Shown here in pieces: positions 8,594 through 16,991 of a DNA stretch of 64,000 bases. Below the pieces are notes generated by a model that saw nothing but the letters and a program-made list of their open reading frames with translations, did not search any database and was not told the origin of the DNA. The position numbers were made by a program, and so were the translations under genes. How positions within the stretch are numbered: position 1 is the first letter of the stretch; every line of letters starts with the position of its first letter. Origin of the DNA: Streptomyces sp. JH14 (GTDB lineage: Bacteria > Actinomycetota > Actinomycetes > Streptomycetales > Streptomycetaceae); assembly GCF_029428675.1 (NCBI RefSeq), contig NZ_JAJNEL010000001.1, forward strand, positions 4,774,001-4,838,000, given 5' to 3'.

Positions 8594-9709
8594 TCAGAGC
8601 CAGCCGTTGCGCTTGAGCGAGCGGTGGATGGAGAAGCAGACCACCCCGATGACACCCATCACCATCGGGTAGCCGTAGGTCCACCGCAGTTCCGGCATGT
8701 GGTCGAAGTTCATGCCGTAGACGCCGCAGATCATGGTCGGTACGGCGATGATGGCCGCCCAGGACGTGATCTTGCGCATGTCCTCGTTCTGCGCGACGGT
8801 CGCCTGCGCCAGGTTGGCCTGCAGGATCGAGTTCAGCAGTTCGTCGAAGCCGATGACCTCTTCGTGCACCCGCGCCAGGTGGTCGGCGACGTCCCGGAAG
8901 TACTTCTGGATGTCCGGGTCGACCAGCCGCATCGGCCGCTCGCTGAGCAGCTGCATCGGCCGCAGCAGCGGCGAGACGGCCCGCTTGAACTCCAGTACCT
9001 CACGCTTCAGCTGGTAGATCCGGCCGGCGTCCGAACCGCGCGGGCTGCCCTTCGCGGGGGTGGAGAAGACCTCGATCTCCACCTCGTCGATGTCGTCCTG
9101 GACGGCGCTCGCCACCGCGATGTAGCCGTCGACGACATGGTCGGAGATGGAGTGCAGGACGGCCGACGGTCCTTTGGCGAGCAGCTCGGGGTCGTCCTGC
9201 AGCCGGTGCCGCAGCGCACGCAGCGAGCCGTGCCCGCCGTGCCGGACGGTGATGACGAAGTCGCGTCCGGTGAAGCACATCACCTCGCCGGTCTCGACGA
9301 CCTCGCTGGTGGCGGTGAGCTCGGCGTGCTCGACGTAGTGGATGGTCTTGAAGACGGTGAAGAGCGTGTCGTCGTACCGCTCCAGCTTCGGCCGCTGGTG
9401 GGCGTGGACGGCGTCCTCGACGGCGAGCGGGTGGAGGCCGAACTCCCGGGCGATCCCGGCGAATTCCGCCTCGGTCGGCTCGTGGAGGCCGATCCAGGCG
9501 AAGCCGCCCTCCTCGCGCACCCGGAGCATCGCCTCGTGCGGCGTGAGGCAGTTGCCGCCCTCCTGGCGCCGTCCGTCGCGGTAGACCGCGCAGTCGACGA
9601 CCGCGCTGGAGGCGGACGGGTCGCGGGTGGTGTCGTAATTGCTGTGCAGGGCGTTGGTCTTGCGCAGGGAGGGACGCACGGCAGCGCGCAGGTCACGGAT
9701 CATCGACAT
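8594..9709 (-). CDS. corA: CorA-type magnesium/cobalt transporter
   Basis: A 371-aa channel subunit. The large soluble N-terminal domain is followed by a long stalk helix and two C-terminal membrane helices. The signature YGMN lies at the end of the first helix (GVYGMNFDHMPEL), and the protein ends with a basic KRNGWL tail. CorA forms pentamers that import Mg2+. The ATG at 9709 has GAAGGAG before it, so the upstream in-frame ATG at 9778 is rejected. Together with the MgtE_N/CBS gene it forms a magnesium-related neighbourhood. Confidence 0.95.
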   Translation of the reverse strand: MSMIRDLRAAVRPSLRKTNALHSNYDTTRDPSASSAVVDCAVYRDGRRQEGGNCLTPHEAMLRVREEGGFAWIGLHEPTEAEFAGIAREFGLHPLAVEDAVHAHQRPKLERYDDTLFTVFKTIHYVEHAELTATSEVVETGEVMCFTGRDFVITVRHGGHGSLRALRHRLQDDPELLAKGPSAVLHSISDHVVDGYIAVASAVQDDIDEVEIEVFSTPAKGSPRGSDAGRIYQLKREVLEFKRAVSPLLRPMQLLSERPMRLVDPDIQKYFRDVADHLARVHEEVIGFDELLNSILQANLAQATVAQNEDMRKITSWAAIIAVPTMICGVYGMNFDHMPELRWTYGYPMVMGVIGVVCFSIHRSLKRNGWL

Positions 9710-10119
9710 GGCTGGCTCCTTCACGGAGGGGCCGTCGTCGGGCACGTGGAACAGCCCGGAATGGGGACGTGGGCTCACATCCGCAAAGCGGGCGGCACCG
9801 CGGCAGCGCGATGACGGCGTTCGCTACAGACAGGCAAAAACGGAGTGCTCTTCCGTCGTGCGCAATGCCCTGAGCCTTGACCGAGAAGGCTTCAGATCAC
9901 CGAGGAAAGGTGTCGGGCGGAAGAGCGATCGGTACTGCACGATCGACTTCGATCCATTGCAGCCCCACCTCCTCCAGCCGGTCCCCCGTGGGGGATGACG
10001 TGTCGTCGGGACTGAGAGCGACGCTTCTGCGTGCTGTCCCGACCAGCGCCCAAGACTATCAGCCGACACCGGGCCAATCCCTTACTTTGCCCGTTCCATA
10101 CGCGCTCTATGCTCGCCAC
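9710..10119. other. Intergenic region between divergent genes, no gene seen
   Basis: About 410 bp between corA (leftward) and the gene at 10120 (rightward). It contains small hairpins, for example TCCCCC/GGGGGA at 9982-9995 and AGCCTT/AAGGCT near 9870-9890, but no open frame with coding character and no riboswitch class that I can recognise. Confidence 0.6.
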
Positions 10120-10704
10120 ATGGGAGAAATTCTTGCTCTGGTCGAGGCCCGTCTCCGGACGGCTCTCGGCGAACCGGACGCGCGCGCCGCAGTGACGTTC
10201 CTCGGTACGGACCGGATCGAGGTGCTCCGTTTCGTCGACGGCGACGTGGTGCGCTACGCCACGCTCGGCATGTCCGCGCAGCCGATGGCCGACCCGACCG
10301 CCACCCTCGCGGATCCGGTGAAGGGGCCGCGTGCCGAGCTGGTCCTCTCCGTGCGGGCCGGGAACGCCGACACCGACAAGGTGCTCCGAGCACTGGCGGT
10401 GCTGGCTGCCTCCCCGCAGGTCGAGGGGGTGATCGTGGCCCCCGGCGCCTCACTGGACCTCGGTGAACCACTGTGGCCCGGGGCCCCGTTCAGCTCGGTG
10501 CTCGTCGCCGAGTCGGGCGGTCTGGTGGAGGACCTGGAGCTGGACGAGCCGATGGAGCCGGTGCGGTTTCTCCCGCTGCTGCCGATGACGCACAACGAGG
10601 CGGCGTGGAAGCGGGTGCGCGGGGCGCAGGAGCTCCAGGAGCGGTGGCTGTCGCACGGGACGGATCTGCGTGATCCGCAGCGGACGTCAGTGACCCTGGA
10701 CTGA
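10120..10704 (+). CDS. Conserved hypothetical protein
   Basis: A 194-aa predicted cytosolic protein that I do not recognise. It begins MGEILALVEARL and has an alternating alpha/beta pattern without membrane helices. The middle contains SVRAGNADTDKVL, and the end is charged. The start is set by the ATG at 10120, which has no Shine-Dalgarno sequence, but TATGCT lies exactly 6 nt upstream (10108-10113) with a TTGCCC-like -35 about 15-16 nt earlier. This fits a leaderless transcript. Codon use is normal for the window. Confidence 0.8.
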   Translation: MGEILALVEARLRTALGEPDARAAVTFLGTDRIEVLRFVDGDVVRYATLGMSAQPMADPTATLADPVKGPRAELVLSVRAGNADTDKVLRALAVLAASPQVEGVIVAPGASLDLGEPLWPGAPFSSVLVAESGGLVEDLELDEPMEPVRFLPLLPMTHNEAAWKRVRGAQELQERWLSHGTDLRDPQRTSVTLD

Positions 10705-10792
10705 GACGCACCTCACACGGCGATGCGGGGAGCCCCGCCGCGCGGCCAGGAGGGAGAGCCGCGGGCGGGGCGGAACAGGGCTGACGCGGTGG

Positions 10793-12025
10793 TCAGTTGG
10801 CGAAGACTGTGACGCTGTCCTCGGTGGCGTGCTTCGGCTGCAGCTCCGCCGCCTCGTGGGTCAGGGCCGTACGCCGGATCCAGACGACGAGCGCACCGAC
10901 CGCGGCCGCGATCGCGGCGACCACGAACGGGACGTGGATGTTGCTCCACTCCTCGATCTTCGGGGCGAGATACGGGGCGGCGGCCGCGGCGAACCAGCGG
11001 ACGAAGTTGTAGCCCGCACTCGCCACCGGGCGCGGTGCGTCGGAGACGCCGAGCGCCAGCTCCGTGTAGACGGTGTTGTTCATGCCGATGAACGCGCCGG
11101 AGAGGATCGTGCAGACGATGGCCGTGGTGTGGTCGCCGTAGCCGAGGACCAGCAGATCGACGGCGAGCAGGACCAGCGAGGCGCCGAGCACCTTGAGCGA
11201 GCCGAAGCGCTTCTGCAGCATCGGCGCGACGAGCACCGAGAAGACGGCGAGCAGCAGGCCCCAGGCGAAGAAGACCGCGCCCGACTTGTACGGCGTCATG
11301 TTCAGCACGAACGGCGTGAAGGCCAGGATCGTGAAGAACGCGTAGTTGTAGAAGAACGCCGAGGTCGCGACCGAGGCGAGGCCGCCGTGGCCGAGCGCCT
11401 TGACCGGGTCGAGCAGTGAGGTCCTGCGGGCCGGCTTCGGCTGTTCCTTCAGGAACGCCGTGATGCAGATGAAGCCGATCGCCATCAGTGCCGAGGTGCC
11501 GAAGAACGGGTAGCGCCAGCTGGCGTCGCCGAGCAGCGCGCCGAGCAGCGGCCCGCAGGCCATGCCGAGGCCGAGCGCCGACTCGTAGAGCAGAATCGCC
11601 GCCGAGCTGCCGCCGGCCGCCGCGCCGACGATCACGGCGAGGGCCGTCGAGACGAAGAGCGCGTTGCCGAGCCCCCAGCCCGCCCGGAAGCCGACGAGTT
11701 CCGCGACGGACGACGAGGTGCCGGAGAGGGCGGCGAAGACGACGACGAGCGCGAGGCCGGTCAGGAGCGTCTTGCGGCCGCCGATGCGGCTGGAGACGAA
11801 GCCGGTGACGAGCATCGCGAAGGCGGTGATGAGGAAGTACGAGGTGAAGAGCAGGGACACCTGGCTGGGCGTGGCGTCGAGACCCTTGGCGATGGACGGC
11901 AGGATCGGGTCGACCAGTCCGATCCCCATGAAGGCGACGACCGAGGCGCCGGCCGTGGCCCAGACGGCTTTGGGCTGGCGCAGGATGCTGCCCGTTCCCT
12001 GATCGATCGGATCCTGTGCCGACAT
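10793..12025 (-). CDS. Major facilitator superfamily transporter
   Basis: A 410-aa protein with about 12 membrane helices in two groups of six, joined by a basic loop (KEQPKPARRTS). The loop after helix 2 carries SSRIGGRKTLL, a variant of the MFS motif A (GxLaDrxGrrkxl). The N-terminal helix ends in DPILPSI, typical of the DHA1-like drug exporters (DP-I-LP motif). The likely role is export of small molecules; the substrate is unknown. The promoter region contains two AT-rich inverted repeats, listed separately, that may bind a MarR or TetR repressor encoded elsewhere. Confidence 0.9.
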   Translation of the reverse strand: MSAQDPIDQGTGSILRQPKAVWATAGASVVAFMGIGLVDPILPSIAKGLDATPSQVSLLFTSYFLITAFAMLVTGFVSSRIGGRKTLLTGLALVVVFAALSGTSSSVAELVGFRAGWGLGNALFVSTALAVIVGAAAGGSSAAILLYESALGLGMACGPLLGALLGDASWRYPFFGTSALMAIGFICITAFLKEQPKPARRTSLLDPVKALGHGGLASVATSAFFYNYAFFTILAFTPFVLNMTPYKSGAVFFAWGLLLAVFSVLVAPMLQKRFGSLKVLGASLVLLAVDLLVLGYGDHTTAIVCTILSGAFIGMNNTVYTELALGVSDAPRPVASAGYNFVRWFAAAAAPYLAPKIEEWSNIHVPFVVAAIAAAVGALVVWIRRTALTHEAAELQPKHATEDSVTVFAN

Positions 12026-12072
12026 GGGGGTTCTCGCTCTCCGGTAGTTCGATGTGTCCTACACACAATAAG

Positions 12073-12106
12073 TTAGAGAACCTAATTAATGCAAGATGCA
12101 TCTAAT
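12073..12106. promoter_or_regulatory. Two adjacent inverted repeats upstream of the MFS gene
   Basis: This unusually AT-rich patch has TTAG-N5-CTAA at 12073-12085 and ATGCA-AGA-TGCAT at 12089-12101, with weaker symmetry out to 12085-12106. It lies 50-80 bp upstream of the MFS start, where a repressor of the exporter could bind. No regulator gene is adjacent. Confidence 0.5.
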
Positions 12107-12182
12107 TTCCCCGGCAGGAGGCACGCTGCGGACGGGTGATCGTCCTTGACGTGGCGACGACCGGGGAGGACCGTTGGTCGCT

Positions 12183-12827
12183 ATGAGGGGCGAACCCAGT
12201 TGCCCGAAGTGCGGTGGCCGGGTCAGGGCGCCCGGTCTTTTCGCCGACACCTGGCAGTGCGCCGTGCACGGCGCCGTGTATCCGTTGCAGCCGGTGATCC
12301 CACCGAGCGTCGAGTCGCTCGGGGTGGTGGTGCACCGTGCCCAGGTGCCGGTGTGGATGCCGTGGCCGCTGCCGGTCGGCTGGCTGTTCACCGGCGTGGC
12401 GTATGCGGGCGACGACCGCAGCGGCGGCCGCGCCACCGCCGTGGCCTGCTCGGGACCGGGTCCACTCGGCGGGATGGGCGAGATGCTGCTCGTCGCCGAG
12501 GAGCTCGGCGTCGGGCTCGGTGCACGGTACGCCGGGATCGACGGCCCCGACCCCGGTCCGTACCTCCACGTCGACGGCCCGCCCGACGCCAAGGTGCTCG
12601 CCGGCGGACGGCCCACCCCGCTCTGGCAGGTCAAGGGAGCCCCCGACGACCGGGCGGTCTTCGCGGGTGAGGCGCGCGGCCTCTGGCTGTGGGCGGTCGT
12701 CTGGCCCGAGCAGTCCGCGCTGCTGATGTACGACGAGCTGATACTGGCCGATCTGCGCGAGGCCGGGGGCGAGCTCGACCTGGTGCCGGTCGGGGCGCTC
12801 ACCCCTCGGCTGCTCGACCCGCCCTGA
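12183..12827 (+). CDS. Zinc-ribbon conserved hypothetical protein (DUF6758-like)
   Basis: A 214-aa protein with an N-terminal half zinc ribbon (CPKCGG at residues about 6-11 and a later CAVHG), suggesting Cys3His or similar metal binding. The rest is a Gly- and Pro-rich domain with VWMPWPLPVGWLF, which is conserved in Streptomyces proteins of this type as far as I recall. Function unknown. A GGGGAGGA motif ends at 12170; the ATG at 12183 is 12 nt away, and a TTG at 12174 is the alternative start. Divergent from the MFS exporter gene. Confidence 0.75.
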   Translation: MRGEPSCPKCGGRVRAPGLFADTWQCAVHGAVYPLQPVIPPSVESLGVVVHRAQVPVWMPWPLPVGWLFTGVAYAGDDRSGGRATAVACSGPGPLGGMGEMLLVAEELGVGLGARYAGIDGPDPGPYLHVDGPPDAKVLAGGRPTPLWQVKGAPDDRAVFAGEARGLWLWAVVWPEQSALLMYDELILADLREAGGELDLVPVGALTPRLLDPP

Positions 12828-12916
12828 GGGCGGGGACGCGGCTGACCGGGCAGTGTTCGAATCCCGGTTATCCTTGGGCGTCCCCCTGTCCTGCTGCGAG
12901 CCCTGGAGTACGCGTC

Positions 12917-13783
12917 GTGCGCATCGACCTGCACACCCACTCCACCGCCTCGGACGGCATGGACACCCCCGCCGAACTGGTGCGGAACGCCGCAGCGGCG
13001 GGCCTCGACGTCGTCGCCCTCACCGACCACGACACCGTCCGCGGCCACACCGAGGCGATCGCGGCTCTCCCCGAGGGCCTCACCCTCGTCACCGGCGCCG
13101 AGCTCTCCTGCCGGATCGACGGTGTGAGCCTGCACATGCTCGCGTACCTCTTCGACCCCGACGAACCCGAGCTGGCGCGCGAGCGCGAGCTGGTCCGGGA
13201 CGACCGGGTGCCGCGTGCGCGGACGATGGTGGGCAAGCTCCAGGCGCTCGGCGTTCCCGTCGAGTGGGAGCAGGTCGCCCGGATCGCCGGCGACGGATCG
13301 GTCGGCAGACCGCACATCGCCACCGCGCTCGTCGAGCTCGGTGTCGTCGAGACCGTCTCCGACGCCTTCACGCCCGAGTGGCTCGCCAACGGCGGACGCG
13401 CGTACGCCGAGAAGCACGAACTTGACCCCTTCGACGCGATCCGGCTGGTCAAGGCCGCCGGTGGCGTCACCGTCTTCGCCCACCCGCTCGCGATCAAGCG
13501 CGGTGAGGTGGTGCCCGAGGCGTCGATCGCCCGGCTCGCCGCGGCAGGCCTCGACGGCATCGAGGTCGACCACATGGACCACGACGAGCCGACCCGGGCC
13601 CGGCTGCGCGGGCTCGCCGGTGAGCTGGGGCTGCTGGCCACGGGTTCCAGCGACTACCACGGCAGCCGGAAGACCGTACGGCTCGGTGAGTACACCACCG
13701 ACCCCGAGATCTACGGCGAGATCACCCGGCGTGCCACGGGAGCCTTCCCGGTGCCCGGCACCGGCGGACCCCGCCCCGCGTAA
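12917..13783 (+). CDS. PHP-domain phosphoesterase
   Basis: A 288-aa metal-dependent hydrolase of the YciV/RNase AM type. Motif I is DLHTHSTASDG at residues 4-14, motif II is TDHDTV near 38, and a later GSSDYHG near 242 matches the fourth PHP motif. Two further His (FAHPLA; VDHMDHDE) complete a trinuclear metal site. Family members remove phosphate from 3',5'-bisphosphonucleotides or degrade short RNA 5' ends. The GTG start follows GGAG at 12905-12908, 8 nt upstream. A TATCCT -10 candidate lies near 12870. Confidence 0.88.
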   Translation: MRIDLHTHSTASDGMDTPAELVRNAAAAGLDVVALTDHDTVRGHTEAIAALPEGLTLVTGAELSCRIDGVSLHMLAYLFDPDEPELARERELVRDDRVPRARTMVGKLQALGVPVEWEQVARIAGDGSVGRPHIATALVELGVVETVSDAFTPEWLANGGRAYAEKHELDPFDAIRLVKAAGGVTVFAHPLAIKRGEVVPEASIARLAAAGLDGIEVDHMDHDEPTRARLRGLAGELGLLATGSSDYHGSRKTVRLGEYTTDPEIYGEITRRATGAFPVPGTGGPRPA

Positions 13784-13913
13784 CGCCGTTCCTGCGCGCA
13801 TCGCACAGGCCGTCGCGTCGCGCGCACCCCAATCTCTTCGCGTGCCCGGCCGGACCCGGCTGTCGGCTGCGCGTGTCCTGTTTTGATTCGCTCTCTTCTC
13901 GCAAGGCCTCACT

Positions 13914-14519
13914 GTGTTCGACGTTGCTGTCTTCGGATCCCTTTTTCTCACGCTTTTTGTGATTATGGATCCGCCCGGAATCACTCCGATCTTCCTCGCC
14001 CTCACCGCCGGCCGACCCGCCAAGGTCCAGCGGAGGATGGCGTTCCAGGCGGTCGCCGTCGCCTTCGGCGTGATTGCCGTCTTCGGCGTGCTCGGCCAGC
14101 AGATCCTCGACTATCTGCATGTCTCGGTCCCGGCTCTGATGATCGCGGGCGGGCTGCTCCTGCTGCTGATCGCGCTCGATCTGCTGACCGGCAAGACCGA
14201 CGAGCCGACACAGACGAAGGACGTCAACGTGGCGCTCGTACCGCTGGGCATGCCGCTGCTCGCCGGACCCGGCGCGATCGTCTCGGTGATCCTGGCGGTG
14301 CAGCACGCCGACAGCTTCGCCATGCAGCTCTCCGTCTGGACGGCGATCCTCGCCATGCACGTCGTTCTCTGGCTGGCCATGCGCTACTCGCTGCTGATCA
14401 TCCGCGTGATCAAGGACGGCGGTGTCGTGCTGGTGACGCGGCTCGCCGGAATGATGCTCTCCGCCATCGCCGTACAGCAGATCATCAACGGCATCACGCA
14501 GATCGTCCAGAACTCCTGA
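13914..14519 (+). CDS. MarC family integral membrane protein
   Basis: A 201-aa protein with six predicted membrane helices. It carries the family hallmarks FVIMDPPGITPIFLALT near the N-terminus and PLGMPLLAGPGAIVSVI near the middle. MarC (UPF0056) proteins were once linked to multiple antibiotic resistance, but their transport activity is unknown. The GTG start has an AAGG-like ribosome-binding site. It is followed by a strong hairpin and the convergent 50-aa gene. Confidence 0.92.
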   Translation: MFDVAVFGSLFLTLFVIMDPPGITPIFLALTAGRPAKVQRRMAFQAVAVAFGVIAVFGVLGQQILDYLHVSVPALMIAGGLLLLLIALDLLTGKTDEPTQTKDVNVALVPLGMPLLAGPGAIVSVILAVQHADSFAMQLSVWTAILAMHVVLWLAMRYSLLIIRVIKDGGVVLVTRLAGMMLSAIAVQQIINGITQIVQNS

Positions 14520-14539
14520 CGGCGCCCCCGCACGCCACA

Positions 14540-14572
14540 GCGCCCCCGTACGGACCGTCCGTACGGGGGCGC
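14540..14572. terminator. Bidirectional terminator, 16-bp perfect stem
   Basis: Arms 14540-14555 and 14557-14572 are exact complements around a single central base; the tip would open to a small loop. It lies between convergent marC and the 50-aa gene. Confidence 0.8.
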
Positions 14573-14596
14573 TTCGTCTTTGTGCGTCGTCAGGCG

Positions 14597-14749
14597 TTAC
14601 GAAGCCGAGCTGTCGGCCGGGCGGATGTAGATGCGCTGGCCTGTTGCGGCGGCCTGCTGCACGATCCGGTTGACGGAGGCGGCGTCCACGACGGTGCTGT
14701 CCACGGCGGTACCGTCGACATCGTCGAGTCGCATGATCTCGAAGCGCAT
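14597..14749 (-). CDS. Small 50-aa protein under a Sigma-R-type promoter
   Basis: A short complete frame of 51 codons. It starts at the ATG at 14749 with AAGGGAAG just before it and ends at TAA 14599-14597. The peptide begins MRFEIMRLDDVDGT and ends IRPADSSAS. It is acidic in the first half, with no membrane helix and no cysteine. I do not recognise a function. Support for a real gene: a strong ribosome-binding site, a promoter matching GGGAAT-N18-GTT upstream (14888-14862) and a strong terminator just downstream. I recall similar short proteins in other Streptomyces but cannot check this here. Confidence 0.8.
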   Translation of the reverse strand: MRFEIMRLDDVDGTAVDSTVVDAASVNRIVQQAAATGQRIYIRPADSSAS

Positions 14750-14861
14750 AGGGCTTCCCTTCGTCTGATCCTCCTGCTGGAGAACTACTGGGAGGACGGA
14801 TGATCCGTCCGCAAGGATGTGGAGTGCCGGTCATCGGTGTCCCGCGCTCCACAAAGGGTTC

Positions 14862-14888
14862 AACGGCTTGCTTCCTGCAAACATTCCC
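14862..14888 (-). promoter_or_regulatory. Sigma-R-type promoter for the 50-aa gene
   Basis: On the minus strand GGGAAT (14888-14883) is followed by exactly 18 nt and GTT (14864-14862), matching the Sigma-R consensus GGAAT-N18-GTT. The expected start point is near 14855, giving a leader of about 105 nt. Confidence 0.65.
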
Positions 14889-14959
14889 TACGCTAAGGAA
14901 ATTTTTTGGATGTCTAAGTACCAGCAGGTGACGGGCCGGGCGCGGACGATGAGGCCGGC

Positions 14960-15856
14960 ATGAACGAGGCAGCGGCCGCAGAGATCGGCGAGCGCCTGGA
15001 CCGCACCAACGAACTGCTCCAGCGCGTGCTCGCCGAGGTGTCGAAGACCCCCTCGACCCACGCCATTTTCGTGGACGCGGGCTATGTGTACGCGGCAGCC
15101 GGGCTGCTCGTCACCGGCACCGAGGACCGGCGCTCCTTCGACCTCGACGCGGAAGGGCTGATCGAGGCGTTCATCGACAAGGCCCGCACGATTTTCGCGG
15201 ACAGCAGACTCCTGCGCGTGTACTGGTACGACGGGGCCAGGCGCCGGATCCACACCGTCGAGCAGCAGTCCATCGCCGAACTTCCCGACGTCAAGGTCAG
15301 ACTCGGCAACCTCAACGCCAACAACCAGCAGAAGGGGGTCGACTCACTCATCCGCACCGACCTCGAATCGCTCGCCCGGCACCGCGCGATCAGCGACGCG
15401 GCGCTCGTCGGCGGCGACGAGGACCTGGTGTCGGCGGTCGAGGCGGCGCAGGGCTACGGGGCCCGGGTCCACCTGTGGGGCATCGAGGCCGGAGAAGGGC
15501 GCAACCAGGCCGAGCCGCTGCTCTGGGAGGTCGACAGCCAGCGCACCTTCGACCTCGACTTCTGCCGCCCGTACGTCACCAGACGCCCCGTCACCACGTA
15601 CGAGGACGACACCCCGGCCCCCTCGCGCGACGACGTCCGCTTCGTCGGTGCGCAGATCGCCGCGACCTGGCTCTCCGCGCGCGGCCGCGACGCCCTCGCC
15701 GACCTGCTGCCAGGCCACCCCTACCTGCCGGGCTCCGTCGACCAGGACCTGCTGGTCGAGGCGGAACGACTGCTCCAGCACTCGCTGCGCGGTCACGCCC
15801 ACCTCCGGCGGGCGCTGCGCGACGGCTTCTGGCAGCACCTGCAGGCGCAGTACTGA
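14960..15856 (+). CDS. NYN-domain (PIN-like) ribonuclease family protein
   Basis: A 298-aa protein. After a short coiled-coil-like N-terminus comes a NYN domain: IFVDAGYVY near residue 36 supplies the first acidic residue, VYWYDGA near 93 the second, LNANNQQKGVDSLIRTDL the KGVD motif, and ALVGGDEDLVSAVE near 150 the third acidic cluster. NYN proteins are metal-dependent RNases related to LabA/DUF88. The C-terminal 100 residues form an additional helical domain. The ATG follows GAGG. It is a single gene with no antitoxin beside it, so a housekeeping RNA role is more likely than a toxin role. Confidence 0.88.
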   Translation: MNEAAAAEIGERLDRTNELLQRVLAEVSKTPSTHAIFVDAGYVYAAAGLLVTGTEDRRSFDLDAEGLIEAFIDKARTIFADSRLLRVYWYDGARRRIHTVEQQSIAELPDVKVRLGNLNANNQQKGVDSLIRTDLESLARHRAISDAALVGGDEDLVSAVEAAQGYGARVHLWGIEAGEGRNQAEPLLWEVDSQRTFDLDFCRPYVTRRPVTTYEDDTPAPSRDDVRFVGAQIAATWLSARGRDALADLLPGHPYLPGSVDQDLLVEAERLLQHSLRGHAHLRRALRDGFWQHLQAQY

Positions 15857-15866
15857 GCTGACGGCC

Positions 15867-16016
15867 GTCCCGTCATCCCTGGCGGGCGCACGACGACAGC
15901 TGCGGCACCTCGCCGCGTTGCCGGAATGCCCGAATACGCCCCGTGCGAGGACGCTCCTCCGCCTTGCGATGCACCACATCCGACGCCGCGCGCTGATCCA
16001 CCAGGGATGACGGGAC
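15867..16016. repeat. 150-bp intergenic element bounded by a 16-bp perfect inverted repeat
   Basis: Arms 15867-15882 and 16001-16016 are exact reverse complements, separated by 118 bp without a gene. The arrangement fits a small mobile or repetitive intergenic element, or a large RNA hairpin. It lies between the convergent NYN and hydrolase genes. No target-site duplication was confirmed. Confidence 0.55.
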
Positions 16017-16021
16017 AGCCC

Positions 16022-16861
16022 TCAAGGGCTGTCCCAGAAGGAGACGAGCGCGGCAGCGGTCTGTTCCGGGCGGTCGGTGTTGGGGGAGTGCTCGGCGCCC
16101 GCGATCCGGGTACGGCGCGCGCCGAGGCGCTCGGCCATCGTGTCGAGCAGCTCCACCGGCCAGGTGTCGTCGCGCTCGCCGGACAGCACATGGACGGGCA
16201 GCGGTACGGCGGCGAGTTCGGCCACCCGGTCCGGCTCGGTCACCAGCTGCCGGCCGGTGGCGATCAGCTGGGCGGCCCGGTGTCGCAGCCAGCGCCGACG
16301 CAGACCCTCGCCGTCCGCCGCCGCCGCGTCCTCCGGCGGGTCGAGGGCGCGCATCGCCGCCCATACCTCGGCCATGCTCAGTGTCGCGAGCGCGTCGCTG
16401 AGCATCTTCACCTTGAGCTGCTGGGCCTCGACGACCTGGGCGGGGCCGGAGGACATCAGCGTCAGCGATCGGAACGGCGAGGCGTCGAGCAGTACGGCCG
16501 CGCGGGCGATCTGCCCGCCGAGCGAATGCCCGAGCAGATGCACGGGGCCGTCGAGCGCCGCGGCCTGCGCGAGCACGTCGAGCGCCAACTCGCCCTGTGC
16601 GTAGGTGTCCTGACGGTCTGTCCCCTCGGTCTCGTACTGCCCTCGCCCGTCGACGGCGACGACGCGGTATCCGGCGTGGGAGAGCGGTTCGAGGAGCGCG
16701 ATGAAGTCCTCCTTGCTGCCCATGTAACCGGGCAACAGGAGGGCGGTGCCGCGCGGTTCGGCGGGCGGCGGGGCGTCCAGCACGGCGAAGTCCCCGCGCA
16801 CGGTACGGAGCGGGTGGGTGCGGGTGCCGGAGGGCGGGGTGAAGGTGTGCGGCCGACTCAT
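16022..16861 (-). CDS. Alpha/beta hydrolase
   Basis: A 279-aa enzyme of the alpha/beta hydrolase fold. The nucleophile elbow is GHSLGG (residue about 123), the acidic residue lies in GERDDTWP and the catalytic His in GAEHSPNTDRP. An early LLLPGYMGS segment forms the oxyanion region. The substrate is unknown; it is probably a cytosolic esterase or lipase-type enzyme. There is no Shine-Dalgarno sequence; TAGCCT lies exactly 6 nt before the ATG on the minus strand (16873-16868), so a leaderless mRNA is likely. Confidence 0.88.
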   Translation of the reverse strand: MSRPHTFTPPSGTRTHPLRTVRGDFAVLDAPPPAEPRGTALLLPGYMGSKEDFIALLEPLSHAGYRVVAVDGRGQYETEGTDRQDTYAQGELALDVLAQAAALDGPVHLLGHSLGGQIARAAVLLDASPFRSLTLMSSGPAQVVEAQQLKVKMLSDALATLSMAEVWAAMRALDPPEDAAAADGEGLRRRWLRHRAAQLIATGRQLVTEPDRVAELAAVPLPVHVLSGERDDTWPVELLDTMAERLGARRTRIAGAEHSPNTDRPEQTAAALVSFWDSP

Positions 16862-16915
16862 GTGACGAGGCTAAGTCCTCACACGCCGGACGGGCCGAAC
16901 CAGGTGTCCACAAAC

Positions 16916-16953
16916 GCCGGACGGGCCTGAGGTCGCCCTCAAGCCCGTCCGGC
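16916..16953 (-). terminator. Hairpin terminator downstream of the DEAD-box helicase
   Basis: An 11-bp stem (GCCGGACGGGC and its complement), one C-A mismatch, then 5 more pairs around a 4-nt loop. It lies 40-75 nt after the helicase stop, with no T-run. Confidence 0.6.
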
Positions 16954-16966
16954 ACATCTGCGGTGT

Positions 16967-16983
16967 CCGGGGCAGAGCCCCGG
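16967..16983 (-). terminator. First of two tandem hairpins after the helicase gene
   Basis: CCGGGGC and GCCCCGG form a perfect 7-bp stem with a 3-nt loop, beginning 9 nt after the helicase stop codon. Confidence 0.55.
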
Positions 16984-16991
16984 AACGGCGA

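Noticed and set aside
9639..9998. 119-aa plus-strand frame over the corA start
   Set aside because: It overlaps the corA N-terminus antisense, has no ribosome-binding site and no recognisable domain.
12086..14023. 645-aa minus-strand frame across the PHP gene
   Set aside because: Antisense to a PHP protein with all metal motifs; low-complexity translation.
14960..15856. NYN protein as a toxin of a toxin-antitoxin pair
   Set aside because: No small partner gene is adjacent and the protein has an extra C-terminal domain; a single-gene unit fits better.
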